Made by a program: the position numbers and the translations under genes. Below are positions 9,401 to 17,183 of a stretch of 23,436 nucleotides of DNA, in pieces. The notes beneath the pieces are model-generated. The model saw nothing but the letters and a program-made list of their open reading frames with translations, made no database searches and had not been told where the DNA came from. How positions within the stretch are numbered: position 1 is the stretch's first letter; each line of letters opens with the position of its first letter. The stretch comes from Stentor coeruleus (Eukaryota > Ciliophora > Heterotrichea > Heterotrichida > Stentoridae): positions 1-23,436 of the forward strand of contig MPUH01001122.1 in NCBI GenBank assembly GCA_001970955.1. The letters run 5' to 3'.

Positions 9401-11514
9401 CTTTTATATGGTATTCAAATTCATGGGGTGGGGATAGTATTATGATAAAATCAGATGATGAATACTTTGGAGGTGGGTCTATGAAAGGCACTTATGTTAT
9501 TGGAATTACAAGTGAATGGGGTCCTGCTTCATTTAGTATTATGATTAATAATAATCCAAGACCTATTATATCATTAATATCAGGAGTTCCTCAATATGGT
9601 AACGCAACAGGTTCATATAATTATTATTCATTTTATAATGTTGTACCACAAGATATTACATTTTCTATAACACCTATATCAGGATCAGGTAAATTCTATG
9701 CAAATAATTACTTTGACTGGCAAGGCGATAAATATTCTTCACTTCCGAATAATGAAAATAATATATGGAGTTCAACAAAAACAGGTGAAAGGTATTCTTT
9801 GACTATAAAAACTAATGATTTACAGTTTTGCACTTATTGTGAAATAGTAATTGGGATTCTTGCTGATGAAGGAATTTTTGTATATAGTATTACAGCTACT
9901 AATTCTATGAATATTACTATATTACAAAATGGAGTTGTTGCTAAAGGTGAAGCTCCAAGTGATAAATGGAGTGTTTATAGCTTTGAAGTATTGAAAAATG
10001 TAGATATTGATATTACTCTTGCACCTTTTAGTGGACATCCTAATCTTTATGTTTCTACAAGCAAAAACTGGACATGGGATAGTTATGGATGGATGGAATA
10101 TTATGCTGAAGATGCAACAACTTTAAGAATTAGTAAAGATGACCGATTGTTTAAAATTGGGACTTATTATATTGTAGTCCAATCTTATGAATATACAACA
10201 TTTTCTATTGTAGCCCATACAAGAGAAGTACCAGTATCACTTGTTGATGGTTGGCCTGTGTCATATGCTTTGAAAATGGAATCAACAGACTATGTACAAA
10301 TGCGTTTAATAGCTACAAGAGGTAGACAAGTATTTTGTACATTAAAAGGTTTAGGAAATTTCCGCCCTCGAGTATATGCGAAATTCCAAGAACCATTTAC
10401 TAAATATATCAATTCTGGACCAACAAGTTTTACAAGGTTATACAATGAAAGTGACTATCAAGAAGATTATGGCCAACTATCATTTACTTTACCTCATGAT
10501 GATGGGAAAACTCAACTTAATCTAGGAATTTACTCATATCAATCTTTAGAAGAATATACAGGAAAATTCCAAATTTCTTGTTCAAGTTCCACTCAGACTA
10601 CAATGCTTCGAGTTGGGGCAATGCATATAGAAATACTTGATAAAGATGTTATTCAAAGAAGATATGAAATGGTTACACCTTCAAAAGGAATTTTAGATGC
10701 ATATGTTATTCCATGTATTGGGGATTTCAAATTAGAAATATCAAGTAACTGGACTTTAGTAATGCAAGAAAATCCTGATGTTACAGTTGCAAGAATGACT
10801 GATGGGGTTATATCAGGAACAATAACAAATGCAGATGGCCGTTATTATGTTAGTGTATCTACAACAAACACATCTATACCTGGTGCACAAATCTATGAAC
10901 TTTTATCTGTGTTTACAAAACATGGTGATTATCTATATAAAAGACTAAATCCAGGGAATAATGGTTTATTAACTTGGGAACGTAAAGAAAAAAGAAATAT
11001 TATTATATCTTGGTCTCCATTAGAAAATGATACAATTCCAGTTAAAGATAGTGGTGCTGAATATAAAGTGTATTTTACTAAAAATAAACATAAAAATATG
11101 ATTAGTGCTTGTGGAATACATTTTTATCAATCACGTGGAGAAGTTAAATATTTAGGATCAACTGGAGAAAATAGTCTTGAGGTTGAACTTCCTAATGAAA
11201 AAGGGTTTATTAATATTATTGCTATTTTACCTCAATCAAGTAAAAGTCCATTGAAAGAAATTGTTTATGATCCTACTGAAGTACTGATTACTGATGGTCC
11301 ACCTAATGGTGGAGGGCTGTTGATATTTTGGATATTAGCAACTTTATTATTTATTGCTGTGGCTACTAGTATTTACTTTTATAAGAAGAAAAAGAGAATT
11401 GAGAATGTTCTTAATTATGAAATGAGTGATGTTAGGAATGTAGCTTCGGTAACACAGTATGTGTCAGAGACTCCAAGAAAAGACCCTTATGCTCAGCTTT
11501 CGAATATTAATTAG
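6352..11514 (+). CDS. Giant type I surface protein with about 13 PPC-like repeats
   Basis: 1720 residues, ending in TAG. An in-frame TGA directly precedes the ATG, fixing the start; Met4 is an alternative. Residues 1-17 are a signal peptide (MVFIWCLFILTSA core). The ectodomain is built from about 13 repeats of roughly 100-130 residues. Each opens with a line like LQESVPIQGEV followed by a Tyr-rich strand, continues with a G(D/N)xD(M/L/I)YV strand (GDPDMYIS, GNPDLYVR, GDGDIYVR), and usually closes with a G-Y-x-I-G-V-Y-G-Y-E-type strand. This matches the beta-sandwich of the bacterial pre-peptidase C-terminal (PPC) domain; the family call is by eye. One membrane span lies at about 1656-1677, followed by KKKKR and a ~38-residue cytosolic tail. 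No protease or other catalytic domain is visible, so adhesion, receptor or surface-coat roles are likelier than enzymatic ones. Confidence 0.9.
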   Translation: MDIMVFIWCLFILTSANVIELNDGVTHHVETYSDTGSQDMFKFFINETFLDDLTVSLTTYSDYSDPDMFLRMGSEPTSDYYDYASYSWGSGSIIIPPSEIKSSQYCYIMVVCYSYCRYGITVSYASEISLQESIPIDGALTLGKQAIYIYTPMTRSDNILRITISQLTGEADMYVSIGKDSEPTSDNSELVDIKWDGSLEYIKASYLSSDVFKIAIMAYEDISYTILAKSSSANATMLQESVPIQGEVSTGGFEYYYINILSPNDTVSISLTMFTGDGDIYVRSGAMPSLTNFNFSSTHIGNENLVISAIDRKRIGSPTGKYYIGIYGYEHSSFTLIVTTSNSSVIKLQPGIPQSGAVNQSLFEYYSLGFPTQDTNIIISFSVGSGNPDLYVRLCKQNITKCFFNQSELKNPVDIYSSIHLTGSESVEIPHLISSCPKSSQCTYLIGVYGVALYSTFTIVATTNKSDEIVLREGRPTSNHLLQNDYKYYKFTVINTTVYEVLFMLTPTYGDCDIYTCFNSLCSIENYDLFDKLSFNGGVDVDQVRYIRGVDSDTLTGTYHIMVYANDDTSYSIVAKESVPGKNSTIQIYPGHPQKDTIFNDPDRNYRIYFFPIHFTEENKQNIIITLSAITGNFSLYVANQLSNLDWKNEIFYYDWRNDVANHSDPYYVINISPNDPSYKLDSTYLILVMGENYLADNTSTYVVAFTCGDANMILSEDVPVTGVVIENEYNYYTFPIHYNHEDVTISITALTGDPDMYISVDPLNPNPTYREYDFVSTTFGSEYITLVWELGLKDKCPEVPDDYNFGDKTECNVYIGVHGYETSTYIIRVHPAKNLPMILSLGQPISSNVNISSYNFYYTMVDTKIDTHVYLLPMIGDSDLFVNVIDSKKESDSSKWERPTREKNDYASQFSVMSEEIDISSTELQIVCPSGTCIILSSVFCYSEVCTYSISIRQNEVQMLIENQATYGSIDIGYAYYSYYCDKESTNFLITVTSFGDGNPDMYISKGRDTRPSINSFIWYSNSWGGDSIMIKSDDEYFGGGSMKGTYVIGITSEWGPASFSIMINNNPRPIISLISGVPQYGNATGSYNYYSFYNVVPQDITFSITPISGSGKFYANNYFDWQGDKYSSLPNNENNIWSSTKTGERYSLTIKTNDLQFCTYCEIVIGILADEGIFVYSITATNSMNITILQNGVVAKGEAPSDKWSVYSFEVLKNVDIDITLAPFSGHPNLYVSTSKNWTWDSYGWMEYYAEDATTLRISKDDRLFKIGTYYIVVQSYEYTTFSIVAHTREVPVSLVDGWPVSYALKMESTDYVQMRLIATRGRQVFCTLKGLGNFRPRVYAKFQEPFTKYINSGPTSFTRLYNESDYQEDYGQLSFTLPHDDGKTQLNLGIYSYQSLEEYTGKFQISCSSSTQTTMLRVGAMHIEILDKDVIQRRYEMVTPSKGILDAYVIPCIGDFKLEISSNWTLVMQENPDVTVARMTDGVISGTITNADGRYYVSVSTTNTSIPGAQIYELLSVFTKHGDYLYKRLNPGNNGLLTWERKEKRNIIISWSPLENDTIPVKDSGAEYKVYFTKNKHKNMISACGIHFYQSRGEVKYLGSTGENSLEVELPNEKGFINIIAILPQSSKSPLKEIVYDPTEVLITDGPPNGGGLLIFWILATLLFIAVATSIYFYKKKKRIENVLNYEMSDVRNVASVTQYVSETPRKDPYAQLSNIN

Positions 11515-11815
11515 GATATTAGATTTTAGTTATGAATTTATCAGAATTTAATTGTGATGAGGATTTTTTGTAGGTTTATTTTTGGTATTGAAAATTATAT
11601 AATTCATAATGATTATTAGTAGTTTTATGTATTTCCAAGGAGTAATTTTGTTGTTGTATGAGTTTTGTTTATATGACTGTGTTATGATTCCATAATTCGA
11701 ATTAATTTTACTTGTGGAAAAAAAAACTCGAAATTCTATCTAAGCCTAATGTTATACAATAAATATGCCAATATTTACATAGAAACAAAATTTTTACTAC
11801 TAAATATAATATAAT
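11515..11815. other. Intergenic spacer
   Basis: About 300 bp of AT-rich DNA between two same-strand genes. It must hold the 3' end of the surface-protein gene and the promoter of the STPGR gene. I see no recognisable element in it. Confidence 0.7.
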
Positions 11816-12898
11816 ATGAGCGTAAGCACTGAAAAGCATGGACCTATAACCTTCAAATCTCCTCGGTTCATACCCAATCTAGAAAAATCTCCAGGACCAG
11901 GTCGTTACAATGAATCTCCATCTAAATCCTGTGCAGGATTTTTCGGGAAAAGTCTTCGTGAAGAGTTATTCAAAACCGAAAGAACCCCAGGGCCAGGCGA
12001 TTACAACATCAAAAACCTCTCAAATGGTCCATCCTATACAATCCGAAAAAAGAAAAACCCTAAAAACATAGAAACGCCTGGTCCAGGAGCCCATTCCCCA
12101 AAGTTCATAGTAAAAAAAAATACAACCTACACAATCGGTAACTCAAAAAGAACAGAAATTATAGTCTCCTTAAATACTCCAGGCCCTGGAGCATATCAAA
12201 ATAAAGTATTAAAATCTACACCAAGTTGGAGTTTTCATGGAATCAAAAATACAAGTTTTAACAGCACAGCACCTGGTCCTGGAAGATATGAAGCTTTAAA
12301 TACCTCAAGAAGTATATCAGGTTTTAGTCCATCAAAAGCTGAAAGACCAGAGATTTTTGATAATATAAACAGCCCAGGTCCAGGATCTTATGAAGCTTTT
12401 GATATAAAGTCTTCAAGAATCAAGTATACAATTGGAAAAGCAAAAAGATCTGAAGCATCTTCAAAAACACCTGGACCAGGAAGATATAATCCTAAAAGCT
12501 TATCTCATTCGTTTAGTTCGAATTTTGGAAATGAACCTAAGAAAACTTTAGAGTTCAAAAGTGAAGCTCCTGCTGCTGGAACTTATTCACCTAAACCTGT
12601 TGTTAGGAGAACTCCTAGTTATACTATGGGGAAAATAATTGATAAAAAAATTGATAATGGAGTACCTGGACCTGGAACTTATAATTCAAATAAAAGATCA
12701 AGACCACCTGTGACTAAAATGAGCAAGACTATGAGGTTTATTAAAAGTTATTCTGAAAAAGAAGATCTGGAAAAACCTGGGCCAGGAAATTATGATTTGC
12801 CTAGTGAGAATTTTAAAGGAAATGTTTTTATTGCAAAATCAAAAAGGGAGTTTGTTAATGTTACTCTTAGTCCTGGACCAGGAAAATATAATGTTTAG
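11816..12898 (+). CDS. STPGR/SHIPPO-repeat protein (ODF3/CIMAP-like)
   Basis: 360 residues, ATG at 11816, TAG at the end. The whole chain is made of PGPGxY repeats about 30 residues apart: SPGPGRY, TPGPGDY, TPGPGAH, TPGPGAY, APGPGRY, SPGPGSY, TPGPGRY, the degenerate APAAGTY, VPGPGTY, KPGPGNY and SPGPGKY, eleven in all. Between them lie segments of the YTIGKAKR type (YTIGNSKR, YTIGKAKR, YTMGKIID), the other half of the sperm-tail PG-rich repeat. Proteins of this family (ODF3/CIMAP, SHIPPO1) bind or stabilise axonemal and cortical microtubules. In a ciliate that means cilia or the cortical fibre system. The protein is very basic, with no membrane segment. The one repeat with lost Pro and Gly is probably tolerated decay within the array. 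Confidence 0.93.
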   Translation: MSVSTEKHGPITFKSPRFIPNLEKSPGPGRYNESPSKSCAGFFGKSLREELFKTERTPGPGDYNIKNLSNGPSYTIRKKKNPKNIETPGPGAHSPKFIVKKNTTYTIGNSKRTEIIVSLNTPGPGAYQNKVLKSTPSWSFHGIKNTSFNSTAPGPGRYEALNTSRSISGFSPSKAERPEIFDNINSPGPGSYEAFDIKSSRIKYTIGKAKRSEASSKTPGPGRYNPKSLSHSFSSNFGNEPKKTLEFKSEAPAAGTYSPKPVVRRTPSYTMGKIIDKKIDNGVPGPGTYNSNKRSRPPVTKMSKTMRFIKSYSEKEDLEKPGPGNYDLPSENFKGNVFIAKSKREFVNVTLSPGPGKYNV

Positions 12899-13754
12899 CT
12901 TTTAATTTAATTGATAAGTTAAAATGTTTAGTAAGAGATGCTAATGCAAGATTTATGAAGTTTTGATATTTTTGTAGATTATAATTTTAGGATGTTTATA
13001 TATATGATAATATAAGTGAAATTAAGGTATTTATATGATTTTTTTATTGTGGAATATGTAGTTAGCTATAATAAGAATCAATAAAAAATATGAAGAAATG
13101 TATTATTTGTATGCTCTTGCTTTTATTTGAATATGGAAGTATTTTATTCTATGTATGATAATTTTCATATTTTTAAAGCTTAATTTAAATTAATAATTAC
13201 TGAGCTTAAGTATATTTTTTTCTATAGTTATTAAGTCATAATAATATAATTAAATTAATATACAAAGATATGTGGAATCTTAATAGAATGAAGTTTTTGA
13301 TTAAATTTTACTTCTCCATGTATTTTTATATAGTAAATTAAGATATATAATTAAATCTGATATTTTTGTAATAGTTAAGGCATTTGACTCTACAGAAAAT
13401 ATATTAATTAAATTATAGAAAATCGCATAAACTATGATAAAAACTTTATGAAATTTACTATAGATTAATGAAATCTTTAGAGAAAATGCTTTAATTTACA
13501 ATTAATGCAAAAATAGTTGTTGCAAAAGAGAAAAAAGTATTTTTATGAGACAATCTTCTTCTTCAATTGTTTTATAAACGTCGAAAATACAAAATGACTA
13601 TGCACTTACAGAATAAAAAGTAAATTGAATAATTAAATAAACTATATAAAAGAGTTAAAATTATTATAGCTATTTAGAAGCATAACATTGTAAAGTTAAA
13701 GAATTGGATAATTATAAAGCAAGACGACATAAAGTTGAGTTAATTAAATATTGA

Positions 13755-14612
13755 AATAAACTAATGATTATACTCATGATAAAAATAATCAAAAGCATAT
13801 ATTTAATTGAAATTTGCCATTAATATGAAAGAAGTCTACATGGTATTACTACAAAAATTGTAAAATCAAATAACCAAAAGAATTAAGATCTTTTTACACT
13901 GCTAAACCAAATTCAACTAAGGATAAAAGGGGAAATTTTTTATTTTTTAGAATTGCAGATGAGAAAAATAATTGCTCTAAAAATAATTCAAGCTGATACA
14001 CAGAAAATTTAAAAAATAAAAGATGAGAAAAGAGAGAAGTTTGATGATATTTAAGATCTTTAAGAGAATAATAGTATCATTAAATTTCTGAAGAGAATAG
14101 CAGACTTTATGAAGATGATATTAAGTGAACATAATAAGAAAATAAAGATAATCCTGAATTTCGATAATTTGGATTAAGACTCAATTAAGGTTATTATTTT
14201 AAAAGCGAAAAACATTAAATTTTTGATAAATTCACGAAATTCAGAATTAAATAAGCTTATCTAACTTGAACGTTTAAGTGATGCTATGTCAAAAATTATT
14301 AAACTCAGATTGACTGGAAAAATGAAGTCGAAGAAAGAGTCAAGATCTTGGCTTAAAGATGATTAAATATTTAATAAGAAAAAAACTAACTACAATAATC
14401 GAACTTCTACCTTTGAAACATCAGAAAAAAAAATTCAAAAACAAGAAAAAGCTGATCACATCAAGCAAATTATCAAAATACCTAAAATAAATTTAAACAG
14501 CTAATCACATCAAGCAAATTATCAAAATACCTAAAATAAATTTAAACAGCTATTCAAGCCTAAAATTTACAATCTAAATCATATAAATCAATTAACCTAT
14601 TCAATTTAATGA
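13755..14612 (+). pseudogene. Candidate decayed or TAA-reassigned reading frame
   Basis: In one + frame, between TGA at 13752 and TGA at 14610, there is no TGA or TAG for 285 codons, but there are eleven TAAs (for example 13821, 13884, 14010, 14052, 14061, 14175, 14262, 14364). Over 13947-14340 I counted 5 stops in this frame, all TAA, against about 21 and 17 in the other two + frames, which include many TGAs. Many TAAs sit where Gln would suit the context, such as KLI-TAA-LERLSDAMSK and NLD-TAA-DSIKVII, and the frame also uses CAA and CAG. Possible starts are ATG 13764 or 13776. The polypeptide would be Lys/Ile/Asn-rich and helical; I recognise no family. It could be a pseudogene hit by CAA-to-TAA changes, DNA from a ciliate that reads TAA as Gln, or a misleading composition effect. 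Confidence 0.3.
14451..14548. repeat. 49-bp tandem duplication, one mismatch
   Basis: Bases 14451-14499 and 14500-14548 are identical except at their fourth base (g versus a). The period is 49 bp, and the next bases begin a third partial copy (gct). It resembles the other two short duplications in the window, but the mismatch allows a true duplication. Confidence 0.9.
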
Positions 14613-14632
14613 AAATATAGAATTTCATGTTA

Positions 14633-15520
14633 TTAAAAAAAACTATTCATCTCCTTTTTCTTTTTATTCTTTTTCTTTGGAGCACTTATCATTAACTCAA
14701 GGTCTTTTAGTGCTTGTTCCTTTAGCTCATCTCTATGACTCTCAGAGGTTATTTGAATCTGTTCTTCAATCTCAGATTCAGGTTTTTTCTTAGTAATTAT
14801 CTTTTTTCTTAATCTTTCAAATCTAGCAGAAACTAACTGAATAAAAAACCAGTTGCCTTCTATATTTTGAACAAAATCTGCTACTATTTCAACAACTTCA
14901 GCCTTAAAAGACGTAATTTGCAATATTTCCTTTAATGTTTTCATTTGATCACTTAAATACTCGTTGACTGATATATCTTCTTCATTACATTCTTCATCTT
15001 TTATTAGTTTAAATGTTTTATCTTTGTCTTTCCATACAAGTTTTCCTTGAAATTGATCTCTTGTTATGCTATAAGTGATTCTTGCTTTGAAAATTACTTC
15101 AGGACCAGTACTTAGATATCTTTGAATAATAATTGATTCGTTTTTTTTCCATAAATTCTCGCATTCACTTATAGTATTTGCAATAAAACATTTTTCTTCG
15201 TTTTTCTGATTAAGATTTTTGCATATACATAAAGGGCAATTTTCAAGCTTAAAAAAACTGCATCGTTTATAAAATTTTCTAAGAGTGTGCTGAGATAATT
15301 GTGAACTAAAATCTAGTACTCCATTGTCTATATGCAAAAGAAAAGAAGTTTTTAATCCAAAACCTTTAATAATCGTTTCTGGAATATTTAAAGCATAAAC
15401 TCCAGGCTTTTGTATAACAGCTTGAACTAAAATTTCATAAAAATCACAGGCTTTGATGACTAAACTTGACTGTTCATCTTTTTTAAGGACAAATATGTTA
15501 GGTGGTGGCAGTTTTTCCAT
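14633..15520 (-). CDS. Orphan protein, 295 residues, with Cys cluster and basic tail
   Basis: ATG at 15520-15518, TAA at 14635-14633. I do not recognise a family. Residues 1-90 look like a folded alpha/beta segment. A Cys cluster, CPLCIC at 95-100 with further Cys at 87, 111 and 120, may bind a metal, but the spacing matches no zinc finger I know. Residues 216-229 (FVQNIEGNWFFIQL) look like a buried beta-hairpin and may be the signature of a domain. The C-terminus is a charged helix ending in a Lys-rich run (KKKNKKKKE), possibly a nuclear or tubulin-binding tail. No membrane segment is seen. It lies 55 bp downstream of the SK-like channel on the same strand, so it may share regulation with it; that is only an inference. 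Confidence 0.8.
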   Translation of the reverse strand: MEKLPPPNIFVLKKDEQSSLVIKACDFYEILVQAVIQKPGVYALNIPETIIKGFGLKTSFLLHIDNGVLDFSSQLSQHTLRKFYKRCSFFKLENCPLCICKNLNQKNEEKCFIANTISECENLWKKNESIIIQRYLSTGPEVIFKARITYSITRDQFQGKLVWKDKDKTFKLIKDEECNEEDISVNEYLSDQMKTLKEILQITSFKAEVVEIVADFVQNIEGNWFFIQLVSARFERLRKKIITKKKPESEIEEQIQITSESHRDELKEQALKDLELMISAPKKKNKKKKEMNSFF

Positions 15521-15575
15521 TAAAATAATTATAGTGACTTATTATCTTAAATTAAAACTTACTTTATCATTAGGT

Positions 15576-16880
15576 CTATTCTAGTAAAGATTCAATGCCA
15601 GTTTTCAAATTATCCAACTTATCATTATAGGTTTTTGAAATTGTAATTATATGATTTATTCTGCGATCGATATTATCTTCTGTACTATTCAAATTGTATA
15701 GAATTTTCTTCTGAAGCTTTATACGCTGATATTCTTTAAGACTTCTTTGCACTTTACTCAAATAATGTGCTTTGACCTTATCATCATCTTCAAAGTCTCG
15801 GCTGATTTTTTTATACTGAAAAGCTGAAAAAAGTAGTTTCCCTGCAGCGTCTCTAAGTTCTTCCCTAAAATTCAACCTTCGATACAAAGATAAAGCTTTA
15901 ATTTCATCACTAGACAATTTCAGCATATTCGTCACTGTTAAAACCATAATCGATACAACTAAAACCCCCCAAATACAAATAATAAGCCCAACAATCCGTC
16001 CAGGAAGTGTTGAAGGATAATAATCCCCATATCCTACAGTTGTCATAGTCAATAATACACACCACATTGTATTCCCATAATAACTAAAATCAAGTTCTGA
16101 ATAAACATTAAGCGGCCTTTCAAAAATCCTAAGGCAAAATCCTCCTATAAGTATCCCTATAACCATTAATGCTATAACTACTTTTAATGGGTCATCATTC
16201 ATTAAGCATTTTACTGCCCAAGTAGTCCCAGCAAAATTCCCATTCATTTTACATATACGAAATGAACGTTCTGTACGATATTTACTAAAAACTGAATATA
16301 GGTTAATTATATGGTAGATTCTAAGAATAGTGCAAATTGTCAATAGGTCGTTGTAAGCATATTTTATATAAACTTTAAACACTGTATTGAAAGATAAAAA
16401 ATGCACATTTCTTAATGGCCAGATTGGATGAAGAAAGTTTATAATCAGTTCTAAAATTAAGGTTTTTAGTTTACCTGATGATTGTATATTATCGAAACTA
16501 CTATAAAGTCCTCTTCCTTTTTCCCATTCAAGTATACAATGTGTCCTCCATATAATGCTTAGTATAAGCATTAATGTACTAATAGTACCAACTAATAAAA
16601 CTAATTGAAAAACCCATCCACTTTCCATAGAGCTAGTGTATTCGATATCTGAAGATATAGCAGCACAAGAAAATCCTATTAAGGCAAGGATTGTATTAGA
16701 AAACTCTGCAACTTTTAGTATTTCGAAAGCATGAGATGTTGCTCTTAGGTTTTCTTCAGGAATTTTGAATAGAGAAGTATGCTGCATTATGTTTAAAACT
16801 GATGATTTCACGGCATCTTCAACTTTTTTTGCTTCTTCGTCTTTTTCTTTATATATTTTTTCATTTCGGTTTTCTTGCAT
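15576..16880 (-). CDS. SK-type (KCNN-like) Ca2+-activated K+ channel subunit
   Basis: 434 residues; ATG at 16880-16878, TAG at the end. There are six predicted membrane spans: S1 about 58-78, S2 89-110, S3 around 140-150, S4 around 180-198, S5 232-252 and S6 297-316. The pore loop with filter TTVGYGD lies at 280-286. The S4-S5 region, NGNFAGTTWAVKCLMNDDP, lines up by eye with the corresponding stretch of animal SK channels. After S6, residues ~317-395 (LKLSSDEIKAL, then a long basic helix) match the calmodulin-binding region of SK channels in layout. S4 has few Arg, as in SK and unlike voltage-gated K+ channels. Family knowledge: tetramers with constitutive calmodulin open on Ca2+ rise. Inference: Ca2+-dependent repolarisation that shapes ciliary or contractile responses. 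No CNBD, ankyrin or tetramerisation domain is present. Confidence 0.88.
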   Translation of the reverse strand: MQENRNEKIYKEKDEEAKKVEDAVKSSVLNIMQHTSLFKIPEENLRATSHAFEILKVAEFSNTILALIGFSCAAISSDIEYTSSMESGWVFQLVLLVGTISTLMLILSIIWRTHCILEWEKGRGLYSSFDNIQSSGKLKTLILELIINFLHPIWPLRNVHFLSFNTVFKVYIKYAYNDLLTICTILRIYHIINLYSVFSKYRTERSFRICKMNGNFAGTTWAVKCLMNDDPLKVVIALMVIGILIGGFCLRIFERPLNVYSELDFSYYGNTMWCVLLTMTTVGYGDYYPSTLPGRIVGLIICIWGVLVVSIMVLTVTNMLKLSSDEIKALSLYRRLNFREELRDAAGKLLFSAFQYKKISRDFEDDDKVKAHYLSKVQRSLKEYQRIKLQKKILYNLNSTEDNIDRRINHIITISKTYNDKLDNLKTGIESLLE

Positions 16881-17183
16881 TTATATTTAATAAGATATAA
16901 GATGTATTTGTTTCTAATTTTATATAGTATTGGGAGTTTATGAATTGATGAGTTTTTATAATCTTATTAATTTTGGAATGGCTTTATAAGTTCTCTTATA
17001 AGCATTTCTAAAAAGGTTAAAATTTTCTTTTGAATCAAACATAAGGATAATTTTCTAAAAAGAACTATAAAAATAATGAAAAATATAGATAAATAGATTA
17101 TCTTAATAGTTTTAAAATTTATTATTTTCGTAATATGTATTATGCTTAGATATTATGAGCTAATTTTTTTAGTTTATTCATTA
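16881..17183. other. Intergenic spacer between the two K+ channel genes
   Basis: About 300 bp of AT-rich DNA holding the upstream region of the SK-like gene and the 3' flank of the CNBD channel. I see no element in it. Confidence 0.7.

Larger units (their letters stand above)
12899..14632. other. 1.7-kb region without a standard-code gene
   Basis: No standard-code open frame of useful length lies on either strand. The left half is ordinary AT-rich DNA. The right half (about 13755-14609) has coding-like composition in one + frame, described separately. A 49-bp tandem duplication lies at 14451-14548. The far right end is the 3' flank of the minus-strand gene that stops at 14633. Confidence 0.6.

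Noticed and set aside
12924-13754. Leftward extension of the TAA-only frame, which reads as hydrophobic protein if TGA is Trp
   Set aside because: It needs all three stops to be sense. Stop density there is near that of random AT-rich DNA, so the readable look is not evidence.
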